Below, one piece after another: positions 32,410 to 45,359 of a stretch of 64,000 nucleotides of DNA. How positions within the stretch are numbered: the stretch's first letter is position 1; each line of letters starts with the position of its first letter. The position numbers and the translations under genes were made by a program. The DNA is from Ceratopteris richardii. Lineage: Eukaryota > Streptophyta > Polypodiopsida > Polypodiales > Pteridaceae. The DNA lies in NCBI GenBank assembly GCA_020310875.1, contig CM035416.1:74585983-74649982 (forward strand), in the 5' to 3' direction. Under the pieces are notes generated by a model. That model was not told where the DNA came from and searched no databases. It saw only the letters and a list, made by a program, of their open reading frames with translations.

Positions 32410-34008
32410 TCAATACTTATATCCTGATTTGTTATATGAACTTTTGTGTGCTTTACCTAATTGACAAGCTTCACACTTGTACACCATGTGTTGACCTTCA
32501 GCATTTGGCAATCCAAGCACCACATCATTCTTTGACATTTCCTTTATGGCTCTCTCATTGAAATGTTCTAGCCTTTTATGCCATAGATCTAACTCAGACA
32601 TCTTTTGACTTCCATAAGTAAATAATGCATGTCCCACATTACCTTGGACCTTGAGAGTAAACAAACTTCCTTCCTTTTTACCTACAATGATATTTCTATA
32701 TCCCTGATTTGGATCTTGCACATAAACACCATCATTTGTGAATCTGACTTCATATCCCTTCTCCACAATTTGTCCTACACTTATCAATTTTTTAGGAATA
32801 GTAGGAACATAAAGTACCTTGCTCAAGAGTGTGCTTCCACTCTTTGTCTTCACTGATCCAATGCTCTCCACTTTATGCTTGGTGTTATATCCTGTTTGAA
32901 CTGTATGTCCATTCACCTTAGCTTCCATATCAGTCATCAATGATATATTGCCACTCAGATGATTACTACATCCTGAGTCAATATAAAACACCCTTTGATC
33001 TTCTCCTACTGCTTCACGTGCTGCATTCAAGATGAGAGTCATGTCATCTTTCTGATCTGATGCATAATTATAATAATTGTTGTTGTAGGACTGAGATTGA
33101 AAATTTCTTCCACCTCCTCTAACATATGATGTCCTACCTCTTCCTCTGAAGTTGCCTCTTTGATTTCTGCCTCCTCTACCTCTTTGATTGAAGCTCTGAT
33201 TATTACTTCCATCATTTTGATTGTTATACCAACAATCATTTGCCAAATGATTGGTTCTGCCACAAATCCAACAAGCTTTAGTATTGTCTTTGTTCTTACC
33301 TCCTCTTCCTTTACCTCTAAAGTTCATCTTTCCTTTTGTGAGATTAGCTTGACTTGAAGTTCCTTCATCATTAGTTGACTGCTTGTCTTTGCCATTCTTT
33401 TTCTTGTCCTTGGAGTACACAACTTGACTTGCACTCCTATCATTGTCTCCTTTAATGTCCTGCTCAAAAGTTAGCATGTGTCTTAGCAATTGATTAAGAT
33501 CAGGGGTAAAATGATCTAATGACAATTCTATGGACAATATGAAAGGCTTCCACTTTTCATCTCCTCTTAGATCTGTAAGTATTTGCCTTACCAAATTATC
33601 CTCTTCAATGTCTTCATCTACTACTCCCAAGCTATCTGCAATATCCTTGATCCTTGCCACATACTCTACCTATAATGAGAACTTCCTTGATTTGGTTGTG
33701 TTTTGGAAGTGATCTTCCAAAGCATTCCACACATGTGTTGCACTTTCTAATCCTCTAATGTGAGGTAGAAGATAATCATTTATAGCCATGTAAATGATGC
33801 TCCTAGCTTGAGCATCCTTTCTCATCCAATTCTTCAAATTTGCAAGTTCCTCCCTAGTTGGACCACTAGGATCTTCAAACTCAGGATTTTCTTCTTCTCC
33901 TGTAATGAATGCCATCAAATCTTTGCTCATGAGGTGTGCCTCCATCCTCATGGACCAAGCTAGATAGTTCTCCCTATCTAGCTTATCAATCTGCAAGCTT
34001 TCTCCCAT
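32410..34008 (-). pseudogene. element C gag and protease
   Basis: The start is at MGESLQIDKLDRENYLAWSM (34008). The Gag UBN2-type region is interrupted by a TAG at 33672-33670 and continues in the same frame at VEYVARIKD. A CCHC knuckle reads CWICGRTNHLANDC, followed by Arg-Gly-rich repeats. The protease has YIDSGCSNHLSG with the catalytic DSG, and the gag-pre-integrase stretch contains LDLWHKRLEHFNERA. The frame ends at TGA (32410). Apart from two stops it is well kept. Confidence 0.88.
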
Positions 34009-34225
34009 CTTTGATCTTCTGTGTCTACAATTACTATGATTTATGATAATATAGTGTACCTTTGATATGAAGCTTTAATCCTTCTTGATCGTTTGAGCTC
34101 GTGCTTTGTACTTCTTCAGGTTGTCTTCAAGAATTTGACCTTATCCACCTTCAATTAGAAGGAACTTCAATATTTGCAACAGTCGGGACTTCCAAAGCCT
34201 TTACTTCACTTGTATTGCACCTTCA

Positions 34226-34237
34226 GCTCTGATACCA
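34226..34237 (-). other. element C primer-binding site
   Basis: The minus strand reads TGGTATCAGAGC, matching the end of initiator tRNA-Met, one base inside the 5' LTR. Confidence 0.9.
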
Positions 34238-34238
34238 C

Positions 34239-35254
34239 TGTTGGAGACCTCTAAATCTCCAAAGGTTTGATCTATACTGATTTAAGATTACCTCTATATC
34301 AGTTATGGACCAAAATTTACACAAATGTTACCTTCATTTACCAAATCTTCAATTATCACTTCTCTGAGTGAAAATCTTTCTTCTTCAAGAAGTCTGCTTC
34401 AAAGATTGACTTCATTACCTGCATATATCTTCAGATTTCTTCAAACTAATGATGTACATATCTCCATGCTACCTTTGCGCAATCATATCAACCATTAATC
34501 CTTCAAAAGAATCATTAAAACTTTAATTTGATCCTTAAGATCAAAAGTATGTTAGAAACTGTCTTCCTGAACAAGTGACTTTGACATAGCTAACTTCCAA
34601 GGTTGATTTCTCACAGCACAAATCCTGTTTTGCTAAATGCTTTTAGCCATAGCTTCCTTACCTTCTAACTTAGATTTTGAGTGTTTACTCATCAAGAACT
34701 TTACACTGTGCACTGAGATCTAAGCAAAACATTGACACAAAAAAATGCGCGACTCTGAGAGGTCTACCTGCAGACTTTACATACACATGTTCCCATTGAT
34801 CATACTCACAACATAAAAGGAATTAGGCCATGAAACTTTGAACATAGCTTCATTAGCTTCTAGATTAGATGTGTACAAAAGATTTCTTGATCCACATGAT
34901 GAGGCTGAGAGAAATCAGAGAAAAACTTGTCACTAATTTCTGAAGATGACTCTCTACACATCTACCTTATTGACACTTGGCTTCTAATGACTCTCTCATT
35001 TATTCGTTTACATCATTGACTTATATACATATGTTTCTAGACTTATCCCCGGTCTACTACATTACTCCTTATCATCCTAAGGATTACCTATACTCATAGT
35101 ACAAGGATTTCCACCTGTAATGTACATATGTATACAAACTACCATTCAGAAATCTGATCTTCACTTTCTCAAATGACTTCTTTCACTTCAATCTGACCAT
35201 TGACTTGCTTCAAGCTCTTTGTAATCATCAATTTGAGATTGTTTTGTTCCAACA
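34239..35254 (-). repeat. element C 5' LTR
   Basis: Plus strand TGTTGGAGACC to TTGTTCCAACA, then the target repeat CAATA. Differences from the other LTR include GATTTAAGATTACC versus GATTGAAGAGCACC. Confidence 0.93.
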
Positions 35255-35259
35255 CAATA

Positions 35260-37560
35260 AAAGCTATATTTTTCTAGAAATATTCAACTATTTTTCTAAC
35301 ATGTTCCATAGTTACATTTATAAATGGTTGCTTCTTGTAATTTAGAAAATTAATTAAATAACGTCTCTTTTTCAAGACACTAAAGTGTTCAAATACAGCA
35401 ATTGCTTCAAGATCTAAATAGGCCGAGGATGTGCTCACGCAGTACAATGCTTTTGAACTCACCTTGAAGAATACAACCTTAACATGGTTTCAACCCTTAC
35501 ATCAAGGTCAATTCAAGGATATTAAACTGTTGCTAGATGCATTCACTAGAAAGTTCTTGAAGTACAAAATCAAGCATAATACTTCCTTGATTCATAGTTT
35601 TAAGAAAAGACCAAAAAAAGTGTTAGGCTAGCAAGACATAGATTTGGACAATACATTGAAAGATTTTCTATCCTAGAGCTGCCCACTCAGGCTAAGCAAG
35701 TTTCCCTGTTTTTAGATGGCTTACTGAGTGCAAAGCTATGATCATATCTCTATCTAAAGGAACCCCGAACCATAGAGCAATGCGTAAGAATGTGTATTGA
35801 TATTGAGCATAATTTGGGCAATGAGTTTGAGCTCTCTAAAATCTATAAGGAGTTTGATTGTTCTACTAGCTTCACTTCCAAGCCCTCGATATCAATAAAT
35901 GAATTAGTTAAATAAATGGCTCAAAAGTTGGGAGTACTAAGTAGACAAGCCCCTAGATTTGTCCTAGTAAAGCATTGTTACACTTGTAAAGGAGACCACA
36001 TGGCCAATGTGTGCCCCTTGCGAGCTCAGAATTTAGGGAAATTAAATGCCCAATATTGCACCATTGAGAGAAAATACACAAATTACACTATGTAGGATTG
36101 TCCCTACAATAAACAAATAGTTAAGCAAAACTACTTGCAGCCCAGTCGCCAGGTAGATATCAAAAAAAATATTAAAAACCACACTATAGGCGACCAAAAC
36201 CATAACAGCCTCACTATCAGGCACAGTAGAGACCTCAACCCATGTTAACTCAACAACCACCACCCCCTACCAATGTAATTTCAGTCAAATATGTAGCAAT
36301 AGAAGATAACTTAAACAAAGCTTTAGTTCCAATTTCTCCTTTGATTTTTCATGGTGCTACTAATGCTCAAAACTTCAATTCTACACACATAGATAGGTCA
36401 CCGGTGCACTACACTCAATCACCTGAGCATAATGAGGTCAATCAGTATGAGGCACCACTATTAGAATGTGATTCAAATATTGAATACTCCAATGTGATGT
36501 ACAAGAAACCAAATCCTAGGCTACAATTGAGGTAGATGAGACCTGAAGCCCCTAGAGGACCATGCTACAGATGTGAGGGAGATCACTTCATACATGATTG
36601 TCCAATTCTTCCACCAAGGCATCCTCAACCCATAATGATCCAAGGTTTTTGGCTTGATTGTGGAAAGGAGCATCTCTTGAGAGACTGTCCAAAAAATCTA
36701 GCCAATGCTCAAAAGATAATTCCAATCAATGTGATTGGCTTGGTAGTTGAACCCCATGGAAGTGTGACCAATATTGCCCCTATACAAGTAGTCACTAAAG
36801 CACAGGCTCTATAGAGGACTATAGACATAGAGGAATAGAATAAATCCAAGATTAGTGAGTCACAAAGCTCATGAAAGAAGAGAACAAGGTCTTGAAAAGA
36901 TAGCCAAGAAAGAATGAAATGACAATGGGCTAGGAAATTGAGCAAGTTCGAAGAAAGTCTTAAGGAAACCAAAACAAAAAATGGTTGAACTTGCATCTCA
37001 GACACCAGTCAACCCACCACATCAAATCCCGCAATCCATCCCACCCCAACCTAGAGAATGATAAGTCTTAGTGGATCCTTCTCCAAAAGACTTAGACATG
37101 ATGTTCAAGGCCTCTCAAGCTCAACTTCATTTAAGGGATAAACATACCTAACTTGGATAAATGTTATCCCTGAGAAGCTATAGAGATTGAGAGGACTAAA
37201 ATTTGTGCAAAAATTGAAAAACTAGCTCATGCTATGATCCAAGTGAGTTGCATTTTCAATAAAAAAATCTCAATCAAACCGTAGTTACATTTCGAAGGAC
37301 TTTTGGAGAGATTAGGGTAGTTGATAGCCAAATCTAAGACTTTGGCTACTCTTGAGACTCAGAATAGTAGAGCTAAAAGAATAAGCTTACCACCATAAGC
37401 AACTTATGTTCCTAATTCTATAGATGATGGGATTCCTTGCTGAATAAACCATTACTCCTAAGAGTTCTTGAGAGAAATACAAGAAGAGAAATGGGCCACG
37501 GAGAGAGAGGATTCTCCTTCAATTCAAGAAGTGGATGATGTTCGTGATCAATTCCCTCAC
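35260..37560 (+). pseudogene. gypsy family D1, gag half
   Basis: Plus-strand Gag: FELTLKNTTLTWFQPL and FKDIKLLLDAFTRKFLKYKI (about 35455-35575), then stops. PRGPCYRCEGDHFIHDC at about 36550-36598 and WLDCGKEHLLRDC about 60 bases later are two zinc knuckles. The first is C-X2-C-X3-H-X4-C, one residue shorter than usual; the second lacks its first Cys. The last codons before 37566 (EVDDVRDQFPHDI) continue after element E at 48361 (PYFYGE), so D1 was one element before E inserted. No 5' LTR was identified left of 35400. Confidence 0.75.
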
Positions 37561-37565
37561 GACAT

Positions 37566-37811
37566 TGTTAGACTTATTTAGACCTCCATGGTCTATGATT
37601 GGTCTACCTGCATTTGGTTGAGGACCCTAAATGGGTTAAGGATCAGAGCTCGGTGGAGCCAAGACTCTAGCTTGAGTCTCCAAGGTTATTCGATCTCCTT
37701 AGAGTGGACATATGAGGAGTGTTTGGACCTTAGACAAGACTCTAGATGTGCCAAGGGCAAGGGCTATTTAAGGTTGGGAGGAGAGTGGGAGGTAGCTAAT
37801 TGGATCTTTCA
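37566..37811 (+). repeat. element E 5' LTR, 246 bp
   Basis: TGTTAGACTTATTTAGACC to GGATCTTTCA. GGCTATTTAAGG near 37770 is a possible TATA region. It shares GAGGAGTGTTTGGACCTTAG with the 3' LTR, but there are indels between them. Confidence 0.85.
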
Positions 37812-40383
37812 TTTGCTATCAAAGCTTGAGTGAGAGAGGGGAAAGTTATTGAGAAGAAGGCAACTCATCATCATCTTGAGATTTTTGTGAGGAAAGATTT
37901 TTGTGGGAAGTTTTGGGGGAGCTGGCCATTCAACTTGGTGGATCTTGCTCACGACTGTGGATGCCTCAACATTCATGCAAAAGGTGGAGCTTTCTTTGGG
38001 AAAATATTCCTTCAATTAATGCCCTTTGGAACCATTTGTGGGGAGAGTACTGTGCAATTAAGCCTAAAGTTCACACCCTCAACAACAAGGGCCACCAAAC
38101 CCAGTCAAGGGCACCACCCATGTGTTGTGGAGGGGAGAGAGGAAGTCTTTCCCCCTTTCCCTTTTTAGTTCATGAAGGACCTCTACTTCACTTTCCTATA
38201 TGGAGGGACTCAGATTCAAAAAATCCTTTCATGTGGGATATACACCAACCGTGTCTGTACTCCATCTGAGGAAAGTCAAAGTGGAGGGGAGAGAGGGTGA
38301 GAAAAAAAGTGCTCAAGCCTCTGATTTGACCCCCCCTGAATGACCTATCTATACTCACTAAATTGGCCATAGCATGAGCTAGGAATGCCCATATCAAGAA
38401 ATTCAAAATCCAATGGATTCCTTACGTCAAGGCCAATGTAGTTGCTTCATAGATTTTGGTTAAATATGACCATACATAAAAGTGTTGAAAGTCCATTGAA
38501 TAGTATTGTGAGAAAATCCTTGAGGCTTGAGTTGTGTCATTATCTTCTCATAGATGCTTATAGGAGATGTCTGCATCTCATAGGAGATAATTATCCTTAG
38601 ATTACTCTTGATTTTATCTAAAACTCTCATAAGAAAATGAATCATAAAGAGAATATTTTATCTAAAAGTCTCATAGGAAAATGAATTAAAAGAAAAGAGA
38701 AAAAAATGCATTGGGTTATTGTTCTATTATGATAGATTAGACTTTGAATGATTTATTTCTTTCTCATGAGATTAATCTATCATAAATAAATTTTTATGTA
38801 CCATAGATGCAAATAAAAAATGATTGAAGTGAATTTATTTATGTCCTCTCACTTTATTTCTTCTTGGAAAGCATTTCCCTATGCATTTGATGATACACAT
38901 AGCTTTATAAATGGGTGATTATACGACGATGGATGAACGCATTCATTTATAAAATTGCATTAAGTAATCATTTGTCATGAAAAGAGATTAAAAATCATTC
39001 AAGAATATGCACTAGGAACGGAAACATAGCCAATATTGCCACTTCATCAAGTCAATGATCTATTTTTGTTTTAATTGGTTTTTGATCAATGAAAGCTATT
39101 GATGATTTTAGTTTGTCAAAATAAACTTCTCATTGATGATTTATTGCAGAGGCAAAAATTAGAGGCAAAAATTAGTTCAAATGCATAGGAAGAATCATTA
39201 AGGTACATTGAACTTAGTTTTTCCAAAATGAAATGGTACTGTTGCTTATTGTTGTATCTATAACTTGATGTAAGAAAATCCATTTCTTATGAACCTTTGT
39301 ATGCTAGTAGTTTCTTCCGTGACTAACATATTTCACCAATTTTCATGTCATTTGAAGCTATTTCATAGCCAAAAGTCCTAGAGGTTCAGACCTATTGCAA
39401 CAAAGGTCACCCTTCAGAAGGTGTATAGGGATAGATAGCCTCCAATTTTTGAATTTTTTTCTTGAGATAGATAGCCTATGTATTTTAGTTTGTGGCCTCC
39501 AAATTTCATGAAATTTAGAACCTTGCGTAAAGCAAAATTGGAAAATCTCTCTAGTGATTGTGCATGTAATTATCTCATGCAAGTTGTTGCAAGTGTGCAA
39601 AAACTTGGGTGTTTATCTTCATTGCATTGTCCAAACGATATGAATTTGGGGTATGTGCTGGGATCTAATGGTATCATGCATATACATAAGTTTCATATGA
39701 TTTGGAGGAAGGACTATAATGTCTATTTTAGCTTTCAAGTCCCTCTCGCTAGGACTCGCCAAAGAAGTGCATAGAGGTCTGACAATTATGCCATTGCTCT
39801 TTTTTCAATGTACAATTAAGATGAAGTATTTTGGAAATGTTTTTTAGATAGTGCATTTGTTGCACACCATATTTACTATGATTTGGAGTTCACTTGGGGA
39901 TTACATGGATGCAATGTTTTCTCTAGTCTATTCTTTAAGTCATCACAATTGTGCACATGTTGGAGACACTATTTTGTATTTTTCTCTCATGTGGAGTGTG
40001 ATCTTGAAATGAAACATAGCACACTAATAGATTTTCAATTTATCTTTCAAATGATTCAAAGTTCATCTAATTTGGAGTTCATTTGATTATCCTACTGAGT
40101 GATTCTTGGAAGGTATATATCACTCCTAAGACCTTTTGCACATAGGCGGAGGCTTCTAGAGTTTCAACCATAAGTTCATGGTCATAGCTCCAATTGATTT
40201 CATTCTACTTTGAGGTTAAGGATAACTACGAGGGCTATTTTGATACCAAAAATCATTCTTTTTGAAGTTTCTTGGGTATTTCTAATTCTGTGGTCTTTTT
40301 GCAGGTTACACACTTTATGACATCAAAAGTTATCGGAATCCAGATTTTAAACTGTAAATGTTTAGGGAATATCACTTGAATTT
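37812..40383. other. element E leader; no gene seen
   Basis: About 2.6 kb between the primer-binding site and the B2 insertion. Two overlapping frames at 37830-38269 have no recognisable domain and look like chance. The length is unusual for a leader, so part may be deleted gag or another unrecognised insertion. Confidence 0.45.
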
Positions 40384-40611
40384 GTTGATATATTTAGGTA
40401 GTGATGTGTGTGAACACTCTAGGACCATCGGGGCACTTTTTTCCCTCTAGGAGGGTTTTTCCCCCGGGCTTGTATATATGCCTATTGCCCTAATGGGCTA
40501 CTTATCTGTGTACATTCTAGTGGTAATACATTCAGTATTGTGTGTTGTGCTCTAAGCTTCTTCTTCTTCTTTGTGCTGTTTGCATGCTTCCACAGATGTC
40601 TAACTCCAACA
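40384..40611 (+). repeat. family B2 5' LTR, about 228 bp
   Basis: Starts near TGTTGATATATTTAGG and ends CTCCAACA, directly before ATTGGTATCAGAGC (primer-binding site). Related LTRs are at 18840-19069 and 56450-56680. The left edge is uncertain by a few bases. Confidence 0.8.
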
Positions 40612-40966
40612 ATTGGTATCAGAGCAGGTCGCCGCTTCATCTAGATCATCGTCGACACATTTCCGGTTGCAGTCTCAGAATCACACAAATTTTGGTGAGC
40701 ATACTCAACGTGTTCTCGAGATAAAAATTACTTCGCTCTATGGTGTCAAAATCATGATCTGAGCTGGTTTCGGCCTCCAAATGCACTATCGCAATGCTTG
40801 TGCAGGCTATTTTGTCTTTTTGTGCCAAAGCTATATACCAATTTTGGTTCGCTAGTATAAGCGTCTCAAAGTCTACTATAGGTTTAGTAGAATTCGTCTG
40901 GGTAGTTCTGTTCAACTTTTTGAGATACAGTCAGTTTTCTGCATCAAGGTATTTTAGTCATTGGCC

Positions 40967-42013
40967 ATGGCTGAAAGCAGTGATGTATTTCGTATGTTGG
41001 TTGTTGAGGATAAGCTGGATGGTACAAACTACCCATTGTGGGCTTATATGATGCGACATGTATTGGTTGCAAAAGGACTATGGAACATTGTGCAGGGTGT
41101 TGAAAAACGTCCTATCACACCTACAACTGCTACAATTGCAAGTAGTGAAGCTGATGCAGAAGGTGTCGAAGATGATGATATTCTGCATATTCCTGTTCGT
41201 GCTGCAATTTTTGTTGCACCTACTGTAGAGCAAACTTGTTGGGATGGTAGAGATGCCCATGCATATGCATTGATAGCTTTATCTATCAAACGTGCCATTA
41301 TTCCTCACATTCGCTCTTGTAGAACAACTAAGGATGCTTGGGATACACTTACCACATTGTACCAAGCTAGGAATGAGGCTCGAGTTGCTTACCTCCAAAG
41401 ATAGTTGGAGAGTAAGCACATGAGAGAAGGTGATTCTATGGACAATTTTCTAACAGAGATCAAAGACTTGAAGGAACAGTTGCTTTCTGCTAATGAGGTT
41501 ATACCAGATAGCTCACTTGTGCAGACCATTCTGAATGGTCTTTCTGATTCATATCAGAGTTTTGCTTCTACTCTTCAATTGATGATGAAAGGCAATCCAA
41601 ATGCCTTGTCATTTGAGGAGCTAGTCTCTGTTCTATTGCAGGAAGATCAATCTAGGCAGAACAGGTCCATTATGCATGTTGCAGATCAAGCTTTCCTGGC
41701 TAGTCAGAAGGGCAAAGGAAAATGGAGCTCTTCAAGTAGTAAGCAAAAATCTGCGAATTCTGCACAATCGAAGAGGGAAGACAAAGATGAAAAGAAATCA
41801 GAAAAGCAGAAATTGTTTTGGAAGTACTGTAAAGGAAATGATCATATCATAAAGAACTGTCCAAAACTGGCTGCTAAAGAGGCAAAGAAGAAAGAGGCTG
41901 GAATGGTTGTTGCAGAGGCCTCTACACCAAAAATAGAGTTTCCTAATCTTGTGCAGGAAGAAGAATGGGTGTCTACTACTATTTGCAGTTTTGACCCATC
42001 TTCTCATGAGTAG
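40967..42013 (+). pseudogene. family B2 gag
   Basis: It starts at ATG 40967 (MAESSDVFRMLVVEDKLDGT) and carries the UBN2-type Gag. A TAG at 41402-41404 interrupts it; the frame then continues (LESKHMREGDSMDNFLTEIK). The knuckle region reads WKYCKGNDHIIKNC: the first Cys of C-X2-C-X4-H-X4-C is Trp, so RNA binding by this knuckle is probably lost. A charged Lys/Glu stretch precedes it. Confidence 0.82.
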
Positions 42014-42016
42014 TGC

Positions 42017-43858
42017 ATGTGTGTAGTAGACTCAGATGTTTGGTACTTTGACAGTGGGGCGACCAAACATATTACCTCGCAGTGCAGTTTTTTCTCTTCA
42101 CTCAAGTCTGCCCCTATAGAAAATACTGTTACATGCGCCAACAACTCCTCTTATCCTGTTATGGGAGTTTGTAAGATCATTTTGACTACTGTTGATGGTA
42201 GCTCTTTCACTTTTTCACATGCTTTCTTTGTGCCAAGGATCAAGAAAAATTTGTTACCAGTTTTTGCATTAGCTAAGATTGGCTTGGTTGTGAAATTTGT
42301 TGATGAAAGATGTACAGTTAATGATCTGTCAAATGGTGATGTGATTATTGCTTCTGGCATTTTATGTCGTGGGCTGTATAAGCTCATAGTATATGAAAGA
42401 TCTGTAAATGATTTGGCATGTGCAGTACATGATTCTCAGGCTATGTCAGATGCAAAGCTTTGGCATTTTGCTAGTTTGCTATGTCTGCAAAAATCTGAAA
42501 TGGTGTCTCTTTGCCCAAACTTGAGGCACCCAGAAAACATGTTTGTGAAGGCTATATTTCGGGCAAAATCGAGCGTTCTTCCTTTCCAAAAGATGGTTCA
42601 GTTTGGGCTACTCAGAAATTGCAACTTGTACATAGTGATGTCTGTGGTCCTATGCAGACACCTTCTTTTGGAAATTATCTTTACTTCGTGACTTTCATCG
42701 ATGATTTTTCCAGGCATGCATGGGTATATCCATTGAAGGCAAAGTCCGAAGTGTTCATGTGCTTCAAACAGTTTTTGGTTTTGGCTGAAAATCTGTCAGC
42801 ATGTAAAATAGGCACCCTCCATTCTGATCGGGGGAGGGGGATATATGTCTTCTGATTTTAATGCATTTTTGGCTGAACGTGGGATAAAACAATAGTGTAG
42901 AATGCCATATACACCTCAACAGAATGGAGTTGCTGAATGAAAGGACAGGTCACTCATGGAGATGGCGAGGTGTATGGTCAAGAGTCAGGCTTTACCACAT
43001 AGTTTCTAGCTTGAGGCTGTCATGTGTGTAGCATATGTACTTAACAAGTGTCCCACTAAAGCGCTATAGTCTATCACCCCATATGAGGCTTTGCATGATC
43101 ACAAGCCATCTGTTTCTCATCTTCGTGTTTTTGGTTGTTTGGCATATGCACTAGTGCCTAAACAACATCGCAAAAATTTGGATGATAAAGTAGTAAAATG
43201 TATCTTTGTTGGGTACAATTCTGAAAGTAAAGGCAATCATCTCTATCATCCACAGACTAAACACATTCTAGTTAGCCATGGTGTTGTTTTTGTGGAAGAT
43301 GCTATTCAACCATTACTTTCATGTACTAAGGAGACATCTGTTAGCTCCAAAGACATGTATGATACTTCGATGCCTCTTTTTACAGGTGGACAGTCTAGTG
43401 CTGGTCCTAATGAGGCAACTTCTCAGCCTTTGTAAGTTTCATGTGATGATGCAGATCATCCCATTTCTGATGCAAATTTACATGATGCACTTGTTGATGA
43501 GAGAGCTGATATTGAGGAGGCAAAAGTATGCCAAAATGGCTGGTGTAGACTTTGTGTGACAACAAATTAGATGCACCTCTATCATATCGTACTCGATCAG
43601 GCTCTCATCATGCCTCTTTTGCATCAGATTGCTATGCTATGGCTGCATCTAGTCTTTGTGATGAGACTGAGCCTGTTTCGTTTGATGAAGCACAAAATTC
43701 AAAAAATTGGATGGTTGCTATGAAATCAGAATATGATGCTATAATGAAGAATGGTATGTGGTCTTTATGTGAATTGCCTCTTGGAAAGAAGGCCATTGGC
43801 ACTAAGTGGGTATACAAGCTGAAGTGTAAACCTGATGGTAGAGTTGACAGGTAAGGTT
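42017..43858 (+). pseudogene. family B2 protease, integrase and RT start
   Basis: Protease: VWYFDSGATKHIT (DSG intact). Gag-pre-integrase: YKLIVYERSVNDLACAVHDSQ ... AKLWHF, then a frame change near 42480. Integrase: LVHSDVCGPM and FVTFIDDFSRHAWVYPLK, then a shift at a run of G (about 42830-42842) within the second Asp motif; TPQQNGVAE follows with stops around it. Integrase tail: HLRVFGCLAYALVPKQH. RT start: NWMVAMKSEYDAIMKNG ... IGTKWVYKLKCKPDGR. Several stops and shifts make it non-functional. Confidence 0.82.
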
Positions 43859-43958
43859 AGTGCTAAGATGGGAGATGCGGTAGAGTTGTGGATTAGTAAG
43901 GGGGAGCAATGATTCCAGCTTTGCAATATTGTTGATTAGAAACTAAAGATGGTAGCAT

Positions 43959-45330
43959 GCCACTTAGAATTTGATGGATGTTGCCCACTGATGGTGGAGG
44001 AAAATAGAGCAAGACAAGACAAAACCCGCCACTTGAGCAGAGTTCAAGCTCATATTTTATAAAAACTTTGTTCCTCCACATGAGCATTCTAGGGCTTTAG
44101 ATGCTTCGTTCTTCCTATAAAAGAGACAACTTACAATGCAAGGATATACAGATAAGTATAATGAAATCCTATTGAAGATACGAGATCATGTGCCTAATTT
44201 TCTTTAGGTACATAAGTTTGTGCTTGGGATAAGGGAGATGTTGTGTCTCCTTGTGCGCAAGGAGCGCCGCCACACCTTAAACGAGGTAGTAGAAGTAGCC
44301 TTGGTGTTGGAGGATGAGCGACACTCTCGATCGCAACTGTTAGGACAAACACTACTTGGATGAGATTTAAGCAGCCCACAACATCAATTCCAGTACCTAA
44401 TAGACAGATGAATGCCATTCAAACTTTGAGCCATGCGAAGAGAAAATTTAATACTTCCATGGATCACAAAGATTTTGAGTGATCTAATCTGAGACCACAA
44501 CAAAAAGAAAAGGCTCATCGTGAGGGCCTCTATTATCAATGCCTAGGTCAGCATGCTTATAGATTGTGTCCTAAGAAGAAGAAGAAGAAGACTTCTACAG
44601 TGATGTAGTGGAGAGGAAGCAAACCTTACCATCCACTCCATCATCTAATTTAGAGTTTGATCTTTAGGCAACACACATTGAGATGGACCTTCCATTGAAA
44701 AATAAACAACCCATCTTGAATAGAACAGTCACCAAGCAGGTGAAATATGTGCTAGATGTGAGGCTATCCCTAGTTTCTTAGAAAGGGTATCAATTTTTGG
44801 ACATTGAGCTGGTTGTCATGAGTGGGGAGGTTAATGGTCATCTTGTTAAGTTTTTTTTTTTGACACAAGATTGATGCATAATGTTATTAAGTCTTCTCTG
44901 GTGAAGAAATTAAAATTGAAGACTAGTCCATCTTAGTACACCTACATAATAGAGTTAGTAGATGGGAAGGGATCTGAGAGCTAGGATTGGCGAGTTCTCA
45001 TATTACTAGTCAAGATTCAAACATATAAAGATGAGTTAGATTTTGACATCACCAAAATGGCTAGATTTGATCTCATTGCCAACAAACAGTGGCATGCAAG
45101 CAAGAAGCTGATTATAGATTTTTGGACTCATATATATGAGTTTAATCATAATGGTAACCATATCATCATTTGTGGAGAGCTTGATGTTCCAAAGTACAGA
45201 TGGATGTCTACCTCTACGATGGTAACAACAAAGTGTAAGTATCTTTATTTCCTATATATTGAGCATAAAGAGTTAGCATCTTTAAAGATTCAAACTAGTT
45301 TGGAAGCTCAGCTAGCTTCTGGGATGAAAA
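43959..45330 (+). pseudogene. element E gag and protease remnants
   Basis: Gag: LTMQGYTDKYNEILLKIRDHV near 44135-44195, and VRKERRHTLNEVVEVALVLEDERH at about 44250-44325. A knuckle remnant QCLGQHAYRLC (about 44535) lacks its first Cys. The retropepsin region near 44860 reads DTRLMHNVI, with Arg where Gly is needed. The coding sequence is closed by many stops. Confidence 0.7.
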
Positions 45331-45359
45331 CTTAATTTTAAAACTTCTTTCTTTTATAA

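Larger units (their letters stand above)
28893..35254 (-). mobile_element. Ty1/copia element C, structurally complete
   Basis: Two LTRs of 1012 and 1016 bp flank a minus-strand gag-protease-integrase-RT/RNase H region. The 5-bp repeat CAATA sits directly outside both ends (28888-28892 and 35255-35259). The primer-binding site is at 34237-34226, and the purine tract TGAGGGGGAGC precedes the 3' LTR. The LTRs differ at only scattered positions, so the insertion is comparatively young, yet the coding region already has several stops and one frame change. Total length is 6362 bp. Confidence 0.95.
40384..43858 (+). mobile_element. Ty1/copia family B2, 3' truncated
   Basis: The 5' LTR is 40384-40611 (ending TAACTCCAACA), the primer-binding site 40614-40625, then gag, protease, integrase and the first part of RT to VDR near 43850. 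Sequence then turns to GGTTAGTGCTAAGATGGG and soon to element E gag. The rest of pol and the 3' LTR are missing, so the right edge was lost with a deletion. It lies within element E and is therefore younger than E's insertion. Confidence 0.85.

Noticed and set aside
37830..38269. Two overlapping frames of 112 and 122 codons
   Set aside because: No similarity to Gag or any domain I know; they lie in the element E leader and overlap in different frames.
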